A DNA stretch of 64,000 nt from Paraburkholderia sp. (GTDB lineage: Bacteria; Pseudomonadota; Gammaproteobacteria; Burkholderiales; Burkholderiaceae): positions 1 through 64,000 of the forward strand of contig NZ_JAPWKB010000013.1 in the NCBI RefSeq assembly GCF_028283785.1, written 5' to 3'. The translations under genes and the position numbers were made by a program. Below, piece by piece: positions 26,253-34,651 of this stretch; the first letter of the stretch is position 1, and every line of letters begins with the position of its first letter. The notes under the pieces were generated by a model. It saw only the letters and a list, made by a program, of their open reading frames with translations, had not been told where the DNA came from and did not search any database.

Positions 26253-27260
26253 ATGTTCAAACCTTTGAGGCGCGTGGGCACGCTGACGCTGTGCGCCGCA
26301 CTGCTCGGCGCAAGCGCGCTGGCCAGTGCCGCGGACATCAAGAGCGGCCTGAAAGTCGCGTTCGTGCCGAAGCAGATCAACAACCCGTACGAAGTGATCG
26401 CCGATAACGGCGGCATGGCCGCGATCAAGGACTTCGGCGGCGTCGGCAAGGTTGTCGGTCCGTCGGATGCGGGCGCATCGTCACAGGTGCAATACATCAA
26501 CACGCTGACCACGCAGCGGCAGGACGCGATCGTGATTGCCGCGAACGATGCGAACGCGCTGGTGCCGTATCTGAAGAAGGCGATGGCGCAAGGCATCAAG
26601 GTCGTCACGTTCGACTCCGATACCGCGCCGGATGGCCGTCAACTGTTCGTGAATCAGGCGGATGCGGAGAGCATCGGGCGTGGCCAGATTCAGCTCGTGT
26701 CGAAGCTGATCGGCGGCGAAGGCGAATTCGCGATCCTGTCCGCGACGCCGAACGCGACCAATCAGAACACGTGGATCAAGTGGATGCAGGAAGAGTTGAA
26801 AAAGCCCGAGTATTCGAAGATGAAGCTCGTGAAAATCGCGTACGGCAACGATGACGATCAAAAGTCGTTCGTCGAGACGCAGGGCTTGTTGCAGGCCTAT
26901 CCGAACCTGAAGGCGATCGTTGCGCCTACATCTGTGGGCATCGCTGCGGCGGCGCGCTATATCTCGACCTCGTCGAGCAAGGGCAAGGTCGCGGTGACGG
27001 GGCTCGGCACGCCGAACCAGATGCGTGCGTTCGTGAAGAACGGCACCGTCAAGGCGTTCCAGTTGTGGGATCCGGGTCAACTCGGCTACCTCGCGGCGTA
27101 CGCAGCGGCGAACCTCGCGTCGGGCACGATCACGGGCAAGGAAGGCGAGTCGTTCGAGGCGGGCAAGCTCGGCAAACGGACGATCGGTCCGAAGGGCGAA
27201 GTCATTCTCGGACCGCCGACCACCTTCGATTCGAGCAATATCGACAACTTCAATTTCTGA
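26253..27260 (+). CDS. rhaS: Rhamnose-binding periplasmic protein
   Basis: A 335-aa CUT2 binding protein. The signal peptide is residues 1 to about 26 (ending ALASA-AD). The mature protein follows the RhaS pattern: VAFVPKQINNPYE, VQYINTLTTQRQDAIVIAANDANALVP, VTFDSDTAPDGRQLFVNQA and AFQLWDPGQLGYLA. It catches rhamnose in the periplasm and delivers it to the RhaPQ channel. AAGGAG precedes the ATG. It is the last gene of the operon and is followed by a strong terminator. Confidence 0.94.
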   Translation: MFKPLRRVGTLTLCAALLGASALASAADIKSGLKVAFVPKQINNPYEVIADNGGMAAIKDFGGVGKVVGPSDAGASSQVQYINTLTTQRQDAIVIAANDANALVPYLKKAMAQGIKVVTFDSDTAPDGRQLFVNQADAESIGRGQIQLVSKLIGGEGEFAILSATPNATNQNTWIKWMQEELKKPEYSKMKLVKIAYGNDDDQKSFVETQGLLQAYPNLKAIVAPTSVGIAAAARYISTSSSKGKVAVTGLGTPNQMRAFVKNGTVKAFQLWDPGQLGYLAAYAAANLASGTITGKEGESFEAGKLGKRTIGPKGEVILGPPTTFDSSNIDNFNF

Positions 27261-27298
27261 AGCGACGCAAAGTGACGCCGAACAGCGTCGCCGGAATG

Positions 27299-27327
27299 AA
27301 AAAAGCCCGCAATTTGCGGGCTTTTTT
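27299..27327 (+). terminator. Rho-independent terminator of the rhamnose operon
   Basis: GCCCGC (27305-27310), loop AATTT, GCGGGC (27316-27321), then six T. A preceding A-run could let it work in both directions. Confidence 0.9.
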
Positions 27328-27328
27328 C

Positions 27329-27707
27329 TCGTATGCGCGACGCGCATGGGTGGATCCATGCGCACAGCTCATGCGTGGATTGCGCGAATGCGTCGCGCAG
27401 ATCGGAAATGTGGGAGCGGTGTACGCACCGGGGCAGGGGTTACGCAAGTTCCATCTGCAGGAGAAGGAGGCCCACATGCCCCCGGCGCCAGCGTAGACGA
27501 CCGGCTGGCGCGAGATGGACGGGGGATCGAGCGAGAGAGTCCCGGCACCGGGACCGGGCACCTGCGCGCAATCGTGCGACAGCAGATGCAACAACGCACG
27601 AGCGCCAGAAAAGCGCCCGCGGATGGATGCGGCGAACAGAAAACGGAGCGTTCAAGCCCGCCAGGCGCTTCCGTCATACCTCCGACGGCCTGCGCCACAT
27701 CGCCGTT
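27329..27707. other. Intergenic region with hairpins and a mini-ORF
   Basis: Between the rhamnose terminator and the convergent infA paralogue. It holds two hairpins described separately and, at 27476-27496, a six-codon open frame (MPPAPA) behind a strong AAGGAGG. Beyond that I see nothing. Confidence 0.5.
27342..27399. repeat. Pair of ATGCGC-rich hairpins
   Basis: GCGCATGG / CCATGCGC (27342-27349, 27356-27363, 6-base loop) and TGCGCGA / TCGCGCA (27381-27387, 27393-27399, 5-base loop), both perfect. They look like a divergent member of the GCATGC hairpin family. Confidence 0.55.
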
Positions 27708-27983
27708 TTAACGGCGACGGAATTGCGAATTGTTGCGTGCGCCGCCACCACCGGAAGCGCGCTCGTCCTTGTGACGGAAGTTGATCCGTCCTTTGGTCAG
27801 GTCATAGACCGACAGTTCGAGCGTCACACGGTCGCCCGCCAGAATACGGATGTGATTCTTACGCATACGGCCCGACGCATACGCGCCAACCACGACGCCG
27901 TTATCGAGCGTCACGCGGTAGCGGCTGTCCGGCAAAACTTCGTCGACGATACCGTCTAGTTCAAGCAGTTCTTCTTTCGCCAT
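27708..27983 (-). CDS. infA: Translation initiation factor IF-1, second type
   Basis: A 91-aa OB-fold protein. Residues 1-72 match IF-1 throughout ([50 protein letters not shown]), which binds the ribosomal A-site region of the 30S subunit. Residues 73-91 form a Gly/Arg/Asn-rich tail absent from the usual 72-aa IF-1. Betaproteobacteria often carry such an extra copy besides the one in the ribosomal protein operon. GGAG precedes the ATG. Not in a ribosomal protein context here. Confidence 0.93.
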   Translation of the reverse strand: MAKEELLELDGIVDEVLPDSRYRVTLDNGVVVGAYASGRMRKNHIRILAGDRVTLELSVYDLTKGRINFRHKDERASGGGGARNNSQFRRR

Positions 27984-28013
27984 GCATAACTCCTGGTCGA
28001 TGGGATCAAGCCA

Positions 28014-28295
28014 TTAAAGATCGGCGACCGACTGGCCTTCAACGCGGCCGTCGATCAGTTGTTCTGCGTGCGCCATGCAGGCGATGCGCGCCTTGCCGGT
28101 GCCGTCGAACGGTAAAAAGTACTGTAGGCGAAACACGCGGCCATCGGCAGCAGGGTTTGCGCCAACGCGGCAGATACGCACGGATGCGTCATAGCCTGCG
28201 TCTGCGTTGCGGCCCGTCGTACCGTCCGCCGGGCGGCGCGGATAAACGAGCGGGTGAATCTCGAAGCCCTTATAGGTCTTGACAACTGGAATCAT
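28014..28295 (-). CDS. Hypothetical protein (93 aa)
   Basis: A small soluble protein beginning MIPVVKTYKGFEIHPLVYP with a compact beta-rich look (YDASVRICRVG ... FRLQYFLPFDG) and a charged C-terminus (AEQLIDGRVEGQS). ATG 28295 has AGGA upstream. It ends 30 bases before the infA paralogue start on the same strand, so the two may be co-transcribed. I do not recognise the family. Confidence 0.7.
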   Translation of the reverse strand: MIPVVKTYKGFEIHPLVYPRRPADGTTGRNADAGYDASVRICRVGANPAADGRVFRLQYFLPFDGTGKARIACMAHAEQLIDGRVEGQSVADL

Positions 28296-28931
28296 GTACA
28301 CGTCCTGTAATGCGAACCGCCGCACCTCGCGATCGACGCGTGGTGCGGCAGACCCGGCGGCGCAGCACCTGTGGGGCGCACCGTCACGGAAAAAGATTGG
28401 CGCAGGCCGATTTCGAGGCCAAAGCGCAGCCGCGCAAAGTCGCGGAGTGATTGGAGAAGAAAAACACGCTGATGTCGCGCGGACACCGTACGCATGCAAA
28501 TGCACTACTCGCGACGGCGAATGCGCACGGCGCATTGCCGGGGTGACGGGACCGCCGGCAAGCGGTGGTCGAACAGTCGGGGGCGGTGCGGAGAACCGAT
28601 TGATGCTGCCGATACTGCAAATGCACAGATGCGGGGAACAGCTATTCCAATATGATGCACTAAATGGGACTTTTTGGATAGCGGAAAGTGCCAACGGCGC
28701 GTTGCCTGACGAGCAACAACGCGTAATAGCGAGACAGCCAGGATATCGCCCGTGAAGGCCGAACACGGGCGCACAAAGGCGCTGACAGCGGGTTCGACGA
28801 CGGTTTGGACGCGATCGCCAATCGCCGGGCACCGGATGAGATGCTGGGCGGTTTTGCCGGTCACGCGGGCACACGAAGCCCAAGCGCCAGCCGTCGCGTC
28901 ACGCGCGTGCGTGTTAAAACGCTAGTGCGCG
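28296..28931. other. Long intergenic region, no gene seen
   Basis: About 636 bases. A plus-strand frame of about 158 codons (28279-28755) and a leftward extension of the previous gene are open, but both are Arg/Ala/Gly-rich, lack ribosome sites and look like GC-rich noise. An AT-richer patch around 28640-28690 could be the promoter of the leftward gene. Nothing repetitive was found. Confidence 0.45.
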
Positions 28932-29150
28932 TTACCGCGTCACTTCCGCGACGCGCTTCTTCAGTTCGCGCGACGCCGCGAGCGGAATGCGGGCGTCATC
29001 CCACGACGCAAGCCATTCGACTTCCTTCGACGTAAAAATCTGGCCGTGATTGCGCAGCGTGTACTGCAACGAGTCGATGATGTGATTGCGGATGATTTCG
29101 GGCGTGCCTTCGTCGTCAAGCACGGCACGCAATGCTTCGAGCGTGGCCAT
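28932..29150 (-). CDS. Small hypothetical protein (72 aa)
   Basis: A helical soluble protein (MATLEALRAVLDDEGTPEIIRNHII ... ELKKRVAEVTR) with no known motif. ATG 29150 has GGAG at a good spacing, which supports translation. It stands alone between two long gaps. Confidence 0.65.
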   Translation of the reverse strand: MATLEALRAVLDDEGTPEIIRNHIIDSLQYTLRNHGQIFTSKEVEWLASWDDARIPLAASRELKKRVAEVTR

Positions 29151-29514
29151 TCGTAGCTCCGTGGGGTAGAGCGTCCGTTATCGCATGTCAAAAAATCGTG
29201 TGCCACGCGCCAAAATTCGGTGTTGGAAAACACCGACGGTCTCGCGCCAGTGCGGCTTAGCGACCCACGTGCGCCGTCGTCGGGTGCGCACTGCGGCTTA
29301 CACTGATGTGCTCCCGTTCGCGCGGGTTTTGCGTCGGCGGCCCGTGTTTTTCTTGACCGCCGATTCGCCCGATGGAAGGATGCGAACTCGGCTGCGGTCC
29401 GGCCCCGCTGAAAGTGGGCGCGCCGGCCGCGCGAGCCGCTGAACTTACGCCATCGCGCGTTGCCGTCCGGAAAGGCGGCGCGTGACGGTTTCTCCAAGGT
29501 GTTGCGAATCCCCG
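29151..29514. other. Divergent intergenic region
   Basis: Between the leftward 72-aa gene and the rightward PAS/HTH regulator. One perfect 7-bp hairpin, CGGTGTT / AACACCG with a GGAA loop, lies at 29218-29235. No gene seen. Confidence 0.4.
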
Positions 29515-30156
29515 ATGCGCAAGAAAAAAGCTTCCCCCGTCACCGATTTGCTGCTCGATCGCTACGCGCCGATCGCGGATGGCATTGCCGCGCTGTTTTT
29601 CCCGTACGCGGAAGTGGTGATCCACGATTTGCATGACCAGACCGTGGTGTATCTGGCGAACAATCTGTCGAAACGTGAGATCGGTGACGATTCCGCTCTC
29701 GAAGAAATCGACGCGTCCGCCGACGAACGCGTGATCGGACCTTACGAAAAACTCAATTGGGACGGTCGCCGGATGCGTTGCGTCAGCAATGTGTTATTCG
29801 ACGACGCCGGCAAAGCGGCCGGCATGATGTGCATTAACTTCAATATTGCCGTATTCGACGACGTGCGCACCACACTCGATCTTTTTATCAAAGGAACGGG
29901 GATTGGCACAAAGCCGGAAGAACTCTTTCGAGACGACTGGCAGGACCGGATCAACACGTTTCTGCACGGTTGGTTGCGCGAGCGCCAGATCGGCCTGAAT
30001 TCGCTGACACGCGAACACAAGCGGGAGATCGTCGAGGCGCTGCATGCGGAAGGCGCGTTTCGCGGCAAGAGTTCGGCCAATTATGTCGCGGCGGTTTTGA
30101 CTATGGGCCGTGCGACCGTTTATAAACATCTGAAACAGATGAAAGAGCACGGCTGA
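29515..30156 (+). CDS. YheO-like PAS/HTH transcriptional regulator
   Basis: A protein of about 213 aa with an N-terminal YheO-type PAS domain (about 8-125; FFPYAEVVIHDLHDQTVVYLANNLSKREIGD) and a C-terminal HTH (about 165-210; KREIVEALHAEGAFRGKSSANYVAAVLTMGRATVYKHLK). The family includes DauR, a regulator of D-amino-acid use; the ligand here is unknown. ATG 29515 is preferred because the charged RKKKASPVTDLLLDRY start matches relatives; an upstream GTG at 29482 is possible. The gene for a DUF1653 protein follows, 66 bases on. Confidence 0.85.
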   Translation: MRKKKASPVTDLLLDRYAPIADGIAALFFPYAEVVIHDLHDQTVVYLANNLSKREIGDDSALEEIDASADERVIGPYEKLNWDGRRMRCVSNVLFDDAGKAAGMMCINFNIAVFDDVRTTLDLFIKGTGIGTKPEELFRDDWQDRINTFLHGWLRERQIGLNSLTREHKREIVEALHAEGAFRGKSSANYVAAVLTMGRATVYKHLKQMKEHG

Positions 30157-30222
30157 ATCACGGATTCAAACCGCGCGCATCAACCAGATCATTTAACCGA
30201 CATATTAAAAAGGACAATCAAC

Positions 30223-30414
30223 GTGCAATACCGGCATTACAAGGGCGGCATTTACGAATTTATCTGCGAAGCGACACTGGAATCCGATCCGGATATCACG
30301 ATGATCGTCTATCGTGCGGCGAACGGCTCGATCTGGACCCGTCCGTCGACAGTGTTTTTCGAGGAAATCGACGTGAACGGCGTCAAGCAACCGCGCTTCG
30401 CCGCGATCGGCTAA
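30223..30414 (+). CDS. DUF1653-family small protein (63 aa)
   Basis: Short protein with the DUF1653 pattern: Y-R-HYKGGIYEFI, a central TMIVYRAANGSIWTRP and VFFEEI near the end. The function of the family is unknown. The start is GTG 30223 after AAGGA. It lies downstream of the YheO-like regulator in the same direction. Confidence 0.82.
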   Translation: MQYRHYKGGIYEFICEATLESDPDITMIVYRAANGSIWTRPSTVFFEEIDVNGVKQPRFAAIG

Positions 30415-30444
30415 ACCGCTAAACCACTTCGGCCGGCCCATCCG

Positions 30445-30744
30445 CTAGATTTCAACCGCGTCGGGCACGTCGAGCACCAGATCGGCCTGCGCAATCGCCA
30501 CGCACGGCAGGATCAGGCCTTCGGCCTTTTCCTCGCGCGTGAGTCCCGGCCATTCGATCGTATATTTCACCTCGCCGCTGACCATCTTGCACAGACAGGT
30601 GCGGCACGTGCCGTTACGGCACGAACGCGGCAGCCGCAGATTCGCGAAACCGGCCGCTTCGAGGATCGTCAGCGAATCCGGCGCGTCGAAGCTGCGACCC
30701 AGCGGTTCGACGCGAACGGTGAAACTGGAAGGTGATGTGTCCAT
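30445..30744 (-). CDS. 2Fe-2S ferredoxin
   Basis: A 99-aa plant-type ferredoxin. Cluster ligands are C42, C47, C50 (SCRNGTCRTC) and C81 (ILPCVA). It is a stand-alone electron carrier with no reductase or oxygenase beside it; partner unknown. The ATG at 30744 lacks a strong ribosome site but fits the domain start. Confidence 0.9.
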   Translation of the reverse strand: MDTSPSSFTVRVEPLGRSFDAPDSLTILEAAGFANLRLPRSCRNGTCRTCLCKMVSGEVKYTIEWPGLTREEKAEGLILPCVAIAQADLVLDVPDAVEI

Positions 30745-30939
30745 GATCCGGATCGTAATTCATCGCGCGCGCGAGGAAAACTTGCGGCGCGCTGCAACTC
30801 GTCTAAAGTGAATAAATTCAGCGGTGCGCAACGCAATATGCGTTCGTCGCTGAACCAGCCCGCGCCTGCGATAACACCGGAGGCAAGTTCACATCAGGCA
30901 CGCGCGGCCTCTACCACGGGTCCACTGAAGGCGAATCCC

Positions 30940-31230
30940 ATGCAGATCAATTTCCCGAACGAAACTCCTGCGTACTCGGAGTACGAACTGACGCTGGCTT
31001 TTCCGGCGCTCGTGGATGGAGAGAGGGTGGAATGCATGATCACCGCCGAGGCGCTCGAGGACCATTACGGCGCGGCATCGCCGCGTCTCGAAGACATGGT
31101 CGATGCGTTCGATGCGCATCGTGAGCGGATCGAAGCCGCGACCCGCAGGCTGCTGTCGGAAACGCGCGCGCAATGCCTGGTGTTGCGCAGCGGCTATGTG
31201 CGCTTTTACGAGGCGAACTGGCGCAACTGA
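30940..31230 (+). CDS. DUF1488-family protein (96 aa)
   Basis: Starts MQINFPNETPAYSEYELTLAFPALVDGERVECMITAEALEDHYGA, the DUF1488 pattern; the rest is helical and ends in a short beta strand (CLVLRSGYVRFYEANW). Function unknown. ATG 30940 is chosen because the family motif begins there, though the frame is open from 30808. It ends 92 bases from the cytochrome b561 stop, convergent. Confidence 0.8.
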   Translation: MQINFPNETPAYSEYELTLAFPALVDGERVECMITAEALEDHYGAASPRLEDMVDAFDAHRERIEAATRRLLSETRAQCLVLRSGYVRFYEANWRN

Positions 31231-31321
31231 GCGGACGCAATTGATCTGACGGAACACAACCGGCTACGGATGCCGCGGCAGACGCCGGCGGCGCGTGGTC
31301 GGGCGTCGCTCGTCCCGCGAT

Positions 31322-31852
31322 TCAGATCATCCGTCGCAAGGTTTTGTCCTGGAATATCACGTGATGGCCGATCGCGGCCAGCGCGTGCAGCCCGATCACC
31401 CAATAGAACGCATTGCCTATCCACACGTGCGCCGTTTTCAGCAACGGCCGCGCAATCGCGTCCGCGCCGACCAGCGTCACGTTCAGATTCAGCCACGCGA
31501 GCGTCACCGGATGCCCGCCGGTATTGACCATCAGAATGCCGAGCAAGGGTTGCGCGAAGATAAACACGTACAACGCCAGATGCACGACGCGCGCGAGAAA
31601 CTTCAGCACCGGCGCGCCGGGCACGTCGGCGGGGGCGCCCGCCCATAAGCGCCACACCAGCCGCAGAACCGCCAGCGACAGCACCAGCGTCCCCGCCCAG
31701 AAGTGGATCGCGGTCCAGAACGTCCGGCTGTCGGTGCCTTTCGGGCCGCGAATCTCGATTGCCAGATACGCGAGCGCGATCAGAACGACCACGACCCAAT
31801 GGAAGAACACGGCAGGCTTCGAATAACGTTCCGGTGCGCGGCTCATGGACAT
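31322..31852 (-). CDS. Cytochrome b561-family protein
   Basis: A 176-aa, four-helix membrane cytochrome of the YodB/CybB type, which moves electrons between quinol and periplasmic acceptors. Heme-ligand histidines are visible in VFFHWVVV, the next helix AIHFWAGT, HLALYVF and HVWIGNAFYWVIGLHALAAIGHH. ATG 31852 with GGAG upstream is used rather than an earlier codon in frame. Partner unknown. Confidence 0.9.
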   Translation of the reverse strand: MSMSRAPERYSKPAVFFHWVVVVLIALAYLAIEIRGPKGTDSRTFWTAIHFWAGTLVLSLAVLRLVWRLWAGAPADVPGAPVLKFLARVVHLALYVFIFAQPLLGILMVNTGGHPVTLAWLNLNVTLVGADAIARPLLKTAHVWIGNAFYWVIGLHALAAIGHHVIFQDKTLRRMI

Positions 31853-32052
31853 ACGGGAACTCCGGGTGGGCGAAGCATCGATCGGATGACGCCGGGGTGG
31901 CGTCATTGATCGGATGATAAGCGCCGCGCAGCGCGCGCGGCGTGGGCTATGCCACTATTTTCCGCGCGAGCGCGACGCCGTGCGAAATCCGGTGACGTCG
32001 AAAGCAGGAGCTCGACGCAGACTTGCGCTGCGTCGTCCGGACAGCGGCGGTT

Positions 32053-33354
32053 TTAGTCCGCGCCGAGATAGAAATAACGGAACAGGAAGACCGCCGCGAT
32101 GATCCAGACCACCAGTTTCACCTGGCGCGCGCGGCCGGTCAGCAGCTTCAGTCCGGCATACGAGATAAAGCCGAACGCGACGCCGTTCGCAATCGAGTAC
32201 GTGAACGGCATCAGCAGCGCGGTCAGCGCGGCCGGCACGACTTCCGTCGCGTCGTCCCACGGCAGATCGACCATTTCGCGCAGCATCAGGCACGAGACAT
32301 ACAGCAGCGCGGGCGCGGTTGCGTAACCCGGCACCACGCCGGCCAGCGGCGCGAAGAACAGCGCCGCGAGAAACAGCACCGCAACCGTCACGGCGGTCAC
32401 GCCGGTGCGGCCGCCCGCCTGCACGCCCGACGCGCTTTCGATAAACGCCGTCGTCGACGACGTGCCGAGCATCGAGCCCGCGAGAATCGCGGTGCTGTCG
32501 GCCAGCAACGCGCGATTCAGGCGATGCAGCTTGCCTTCGACCAGCAAGCCGGCGCGATTGGCGACACCCATCAGCGTGCCGGTCGCGTCGAACAGTTCGA
32601 CGAGGAAAAACACCAGCACGACGTTCAGAATGCCGCTCGACAGTGCGCCCTTGATGTCGAGTTGGAACAGTGTCGGCGAAATCGACGGCGGTGCGGACAC
32701 GATGCCGTGAAACTGGTTGCCGCCGAAGAAAAAGCTCAGCACCGTCACGCCGACGATGCCGATCAGGATCGCGCCGCGCACGCGCAGGCAGTCGAGCGTG
32801 ACGATCGCGAAGAAACCGATGATCGCGAGAATCACGTGCGGGTCGTGCAGATTGCCGAGCGTGACGAGCGTAGCCGGATTGCCGACCACGATGCCCGCGG
32901 TCTTCAGCGAGATGATCGCCAGGAATAGCCCGATACCGCCGGTGATTGCGATGCGGATCGAATGCGGAATGCCGTTGACGATCACTTCGCGCACGCGGAA
33001 CAGCGTCACGAGCATGAACAGGCAGCCGGAAATGAACACGGCGCCGAGCGCGGCTTGCCACGTAAAGCCCATTCCCTTGACGACCGTGTACGCGAAATAC
33101 GCGTTCAGGCCCATGCCCGGCGCGCACGCGATCGGATAGTTCGCGTAGAGGCCCATGATCAGCGACGCCAGCGCCGCGACGAGGCAGGTCGCCACGAACA
33201 CCGATTCTTTCGGCATGCCGGCGTCGCCGAGAATCGCGGGGTTGACGAAGATGATGTAGGCCATCGTCAGGAAAGTGGTGAGGCCGGCAAGCACTTCGGT
33301 GCGTAGCGTGGTGCCGGCTTCATCGAAGCCGAAATAACGGGTCAGGGCTTTCAT
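32053..33354 (-). CDS. AzgA-type purine (hypoxanthine/guanine/adenine) permease
   Basis: A 433-aa NCS2-family permease of the AzgA branch with 12-14 helices. Diagnostic segments are GLTTFLTMAYIIFVNP, CAPGMGLNAYFAY, SIRIAITGGIGLFLAIISLK, FDATGTLMGVANRAGL and LGTSSTTAFIESASGVQAGGRTG. It imports purine bases by proton symport. Start MKALTRYFGFDEAG matches relatives. No purine riboswitch was seen upstream. It is followed on the left by an apparently empty 200-base gap. Confidence 0.93.
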   Translation of the reverse strand: MKALTRYFGFDEAGTTLRTEVLAGLTTFLTMAYIIFVNPAILGDAGMPKESVFVATCLVAALASLIMGLYANYPIACAPGMGLNAYFAYTVVKGMGFTWQAALGAVFISGCLFMLVTLFRVREVIVNGIPHSIRIAITGGIGLFLAIISLKTAGIVVGNPATLVTLGNLHDPHVILAIIGFFAIVTLDCLRVRGAILIGIVGVTVLSFFFGGNQFHGIVSAPPSISPTLFQLDIKGALSSGILNVVLVFFLVELFDATGTLMGVANRAGLLVEGKLHRLNRALLADSTAILAGSMLGTSSTTAFIESASGVQAGGRTGVTAVTVAVLFLAALFFAPLAGVVPGYATAPALLYVSCLMLREMVDLPWDDATEVVPAALTALLMPFTYSIANGVAFGFISYAGLKLLTGRARQVKLVVWIIAAVFLFRYFYLGAD

Positions 33355-33425
33355 GGAGTCTCTCGACGTTCTTGAGTTGCTTTGTTGTAGTGAATCGGTG
33401 TGACGGGTGTGCGTGTGTCCGATGA

Positions 33426-33884
33426 CTATCCGGCCGGACGCGGCTGGCGAGCCAGAAAGCGATCGAGTTCGCCGGCGAACACTTTGGTGTCGCGCTGGCT
33501 GAACGGGTCTGGACCGCCGGTATCGACGCCGCTGCCGCGCAACTGGTCGAGCATCGCGCGCATGCGCAGACGTTCCTCGATCGTGCCGGGGCTGTACCAG
33601 TTGCCGCGCGGGTCGAGCGCGTGCGCGTGCTTTTCGAGCACGGCGGCGGCCAGCGGGATGTCGGCGGTGATGACGAGGTCGCCCGCGACCACGCGTTCGG
33701 CGATCAGCGCGTCGGCGACATCGGCGCCGGCGGGCACCTGGATCGCGCGGATCAGCGGCGACGGCGGCACGCGCAGGAACTGGTTCGCGACCAGCGTCAC
33801 CGCGATGCCGGTGCGCCGAGCCGCGCGGTACAGCATGTCCTTCACCACGACCGGACAGGCGTCGGCGTCTACCCAGATTTGCAT
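33426..33884 (-). CDS. YaiI/YqxD family protein (UPF0178)
   Basis: A 152-aa protein beginning [18 protein letters not shown], the family signature, with the PIN-like acidic positions in D-A-D, in [24 protein letters not shown], and the C-terminal [21 protein letters not shown]. Biochemical role unknown, although the fold suggests a nuclease-like domain. It lies 72 bases upstream of the purine permease on the same strand. Confidence 0.9.
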   Translation of the reverse strand: MQIWVDADACPVVVKDMLYRAARRTGIAVTLVANQFLRVPPSPLIRAIQVPAGADVADALIAERVVAGDLVITADIPLAAAVLEKHAHALDPRGNWYSPGTIEERLRMRAMLDQLRGSGVDTGGPDPFSQRDTKVFAGELDRFLARQPRPAG

Positions 33885-34199
33885 TGTTGCGGCTTCCGGT
33901 ATCGAAGGGGCGAGATGATACCTTGCCAGCGCGCGCGGCGGTGCGGCAAGCGAATTTCGTAAGCTGGAAAGAAAAGCGAGGGAAAGGCGTGCTTTCGAGG
34001 TTGAAAGCCGGTGTTGGTCGCACGAAAGCGAAAGATGCGGTGGCTTTGGGAGATGCCGGAACGCAAAACGCGGAGTTGCGTAAAAACGGGCAAAGCGACG
34101 CCTGCCACCGTTGCGGCGGCTACCGCGTCCGGCGCGAGTGCGCGCCGGAGGGCGGCGTCAGACTAGGACACCATGCGACGAATCGCACACTGCGTGCAA
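33885..34199. other. Intergenic region, no gene seen
   Basis: About 315 bases between two leftward genes, YaiI and the DUF4148 protein. Some purine-rich runs near 33960-34050 but no hairpin with a T-run and no convincing frame. Confidence 0.4.
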
Positions 34200-34451
34200 T
34201 TACTGCTGGACGACGCCTTGCATCCGCTGTGCGGCGACGATGCGGCCGGCGCGCTGCGCATTTTCCGGATAGTCGATCCAGTCGAGCGGATCGTAGCCTG
34301 CCTTACGCCATTCGACGAGATCGGCTTTCACTTGAGCGCGCGTCTTCGGCGCGGACGAGTCGTAAGGCTGCGCGGTGCTTTGCGCAAACGCGGAAGTTAA
34401 ACAGCAGGCGCCGACGAGGGCACCCAGAACAACGCGATATGCAACTTTCAT
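34200..34451 (-). CDS. DUF4148 secreted protein (83 aa)
   Basis: Signal peptide of about 23 residues ending SAFA, then a short mature part with the DUF4148 core TRAQVKADLVEWRKAGYDPLDWIDYPENAQRAGRIVAAQR. Burkholderia-type genomes carry many such periplasmic proteins of unknown function. GGAG precedes the ATG. Confidence 0.88.
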   Translation of the reverse strand: MKVAYRVVLGALVGACCLTSAFAQSTAQPYDSSAPKTRAQVKADLVEWRKAGYDPLDWIDYPENAQRAGRIVAAQRMQGVVQQ

Positions 34452-34651
34452 GGCGGGGCTCCTGTGGCGAAAGCTTCTGAAGTAACTACTGGAAAACCCC
34501 TATATTTTAGGAATTGCCGCGCTATTTTGATAGGTATATATCTACAACGGTTTGTTGCGGCCCTCGCAAAATTGTTGCGATTTGCGCAATAGACGACCTT
34601 TTCGGCCGGCGGCGGTCGGCGCGCAACGGCCGCGGGGCGGCCTCGGACGCG

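Noticed and set aside
24232..26608. Two overlapping minus-strand frames of 445 and 525 codons across the rhamnose permeases
   Set aside because: Both are antisense to well-supported ABC permease genes, with Arg/His/Gln composition typical of mirror frames.
28279..28755. A 158-codon plus-strand frame in the long gap before the 72-aa gene
   Set aside because: No ribosome site, low-quality composition, no recognisable fold; likely chance in GC-rich DNA.
32053..33425. A purine riboswitch upstream of the AzgA permease
   Set aside because: The 70-base gap to the upstream YaiI gene has no conserved purine-aptamer core or suitable three-way junction.
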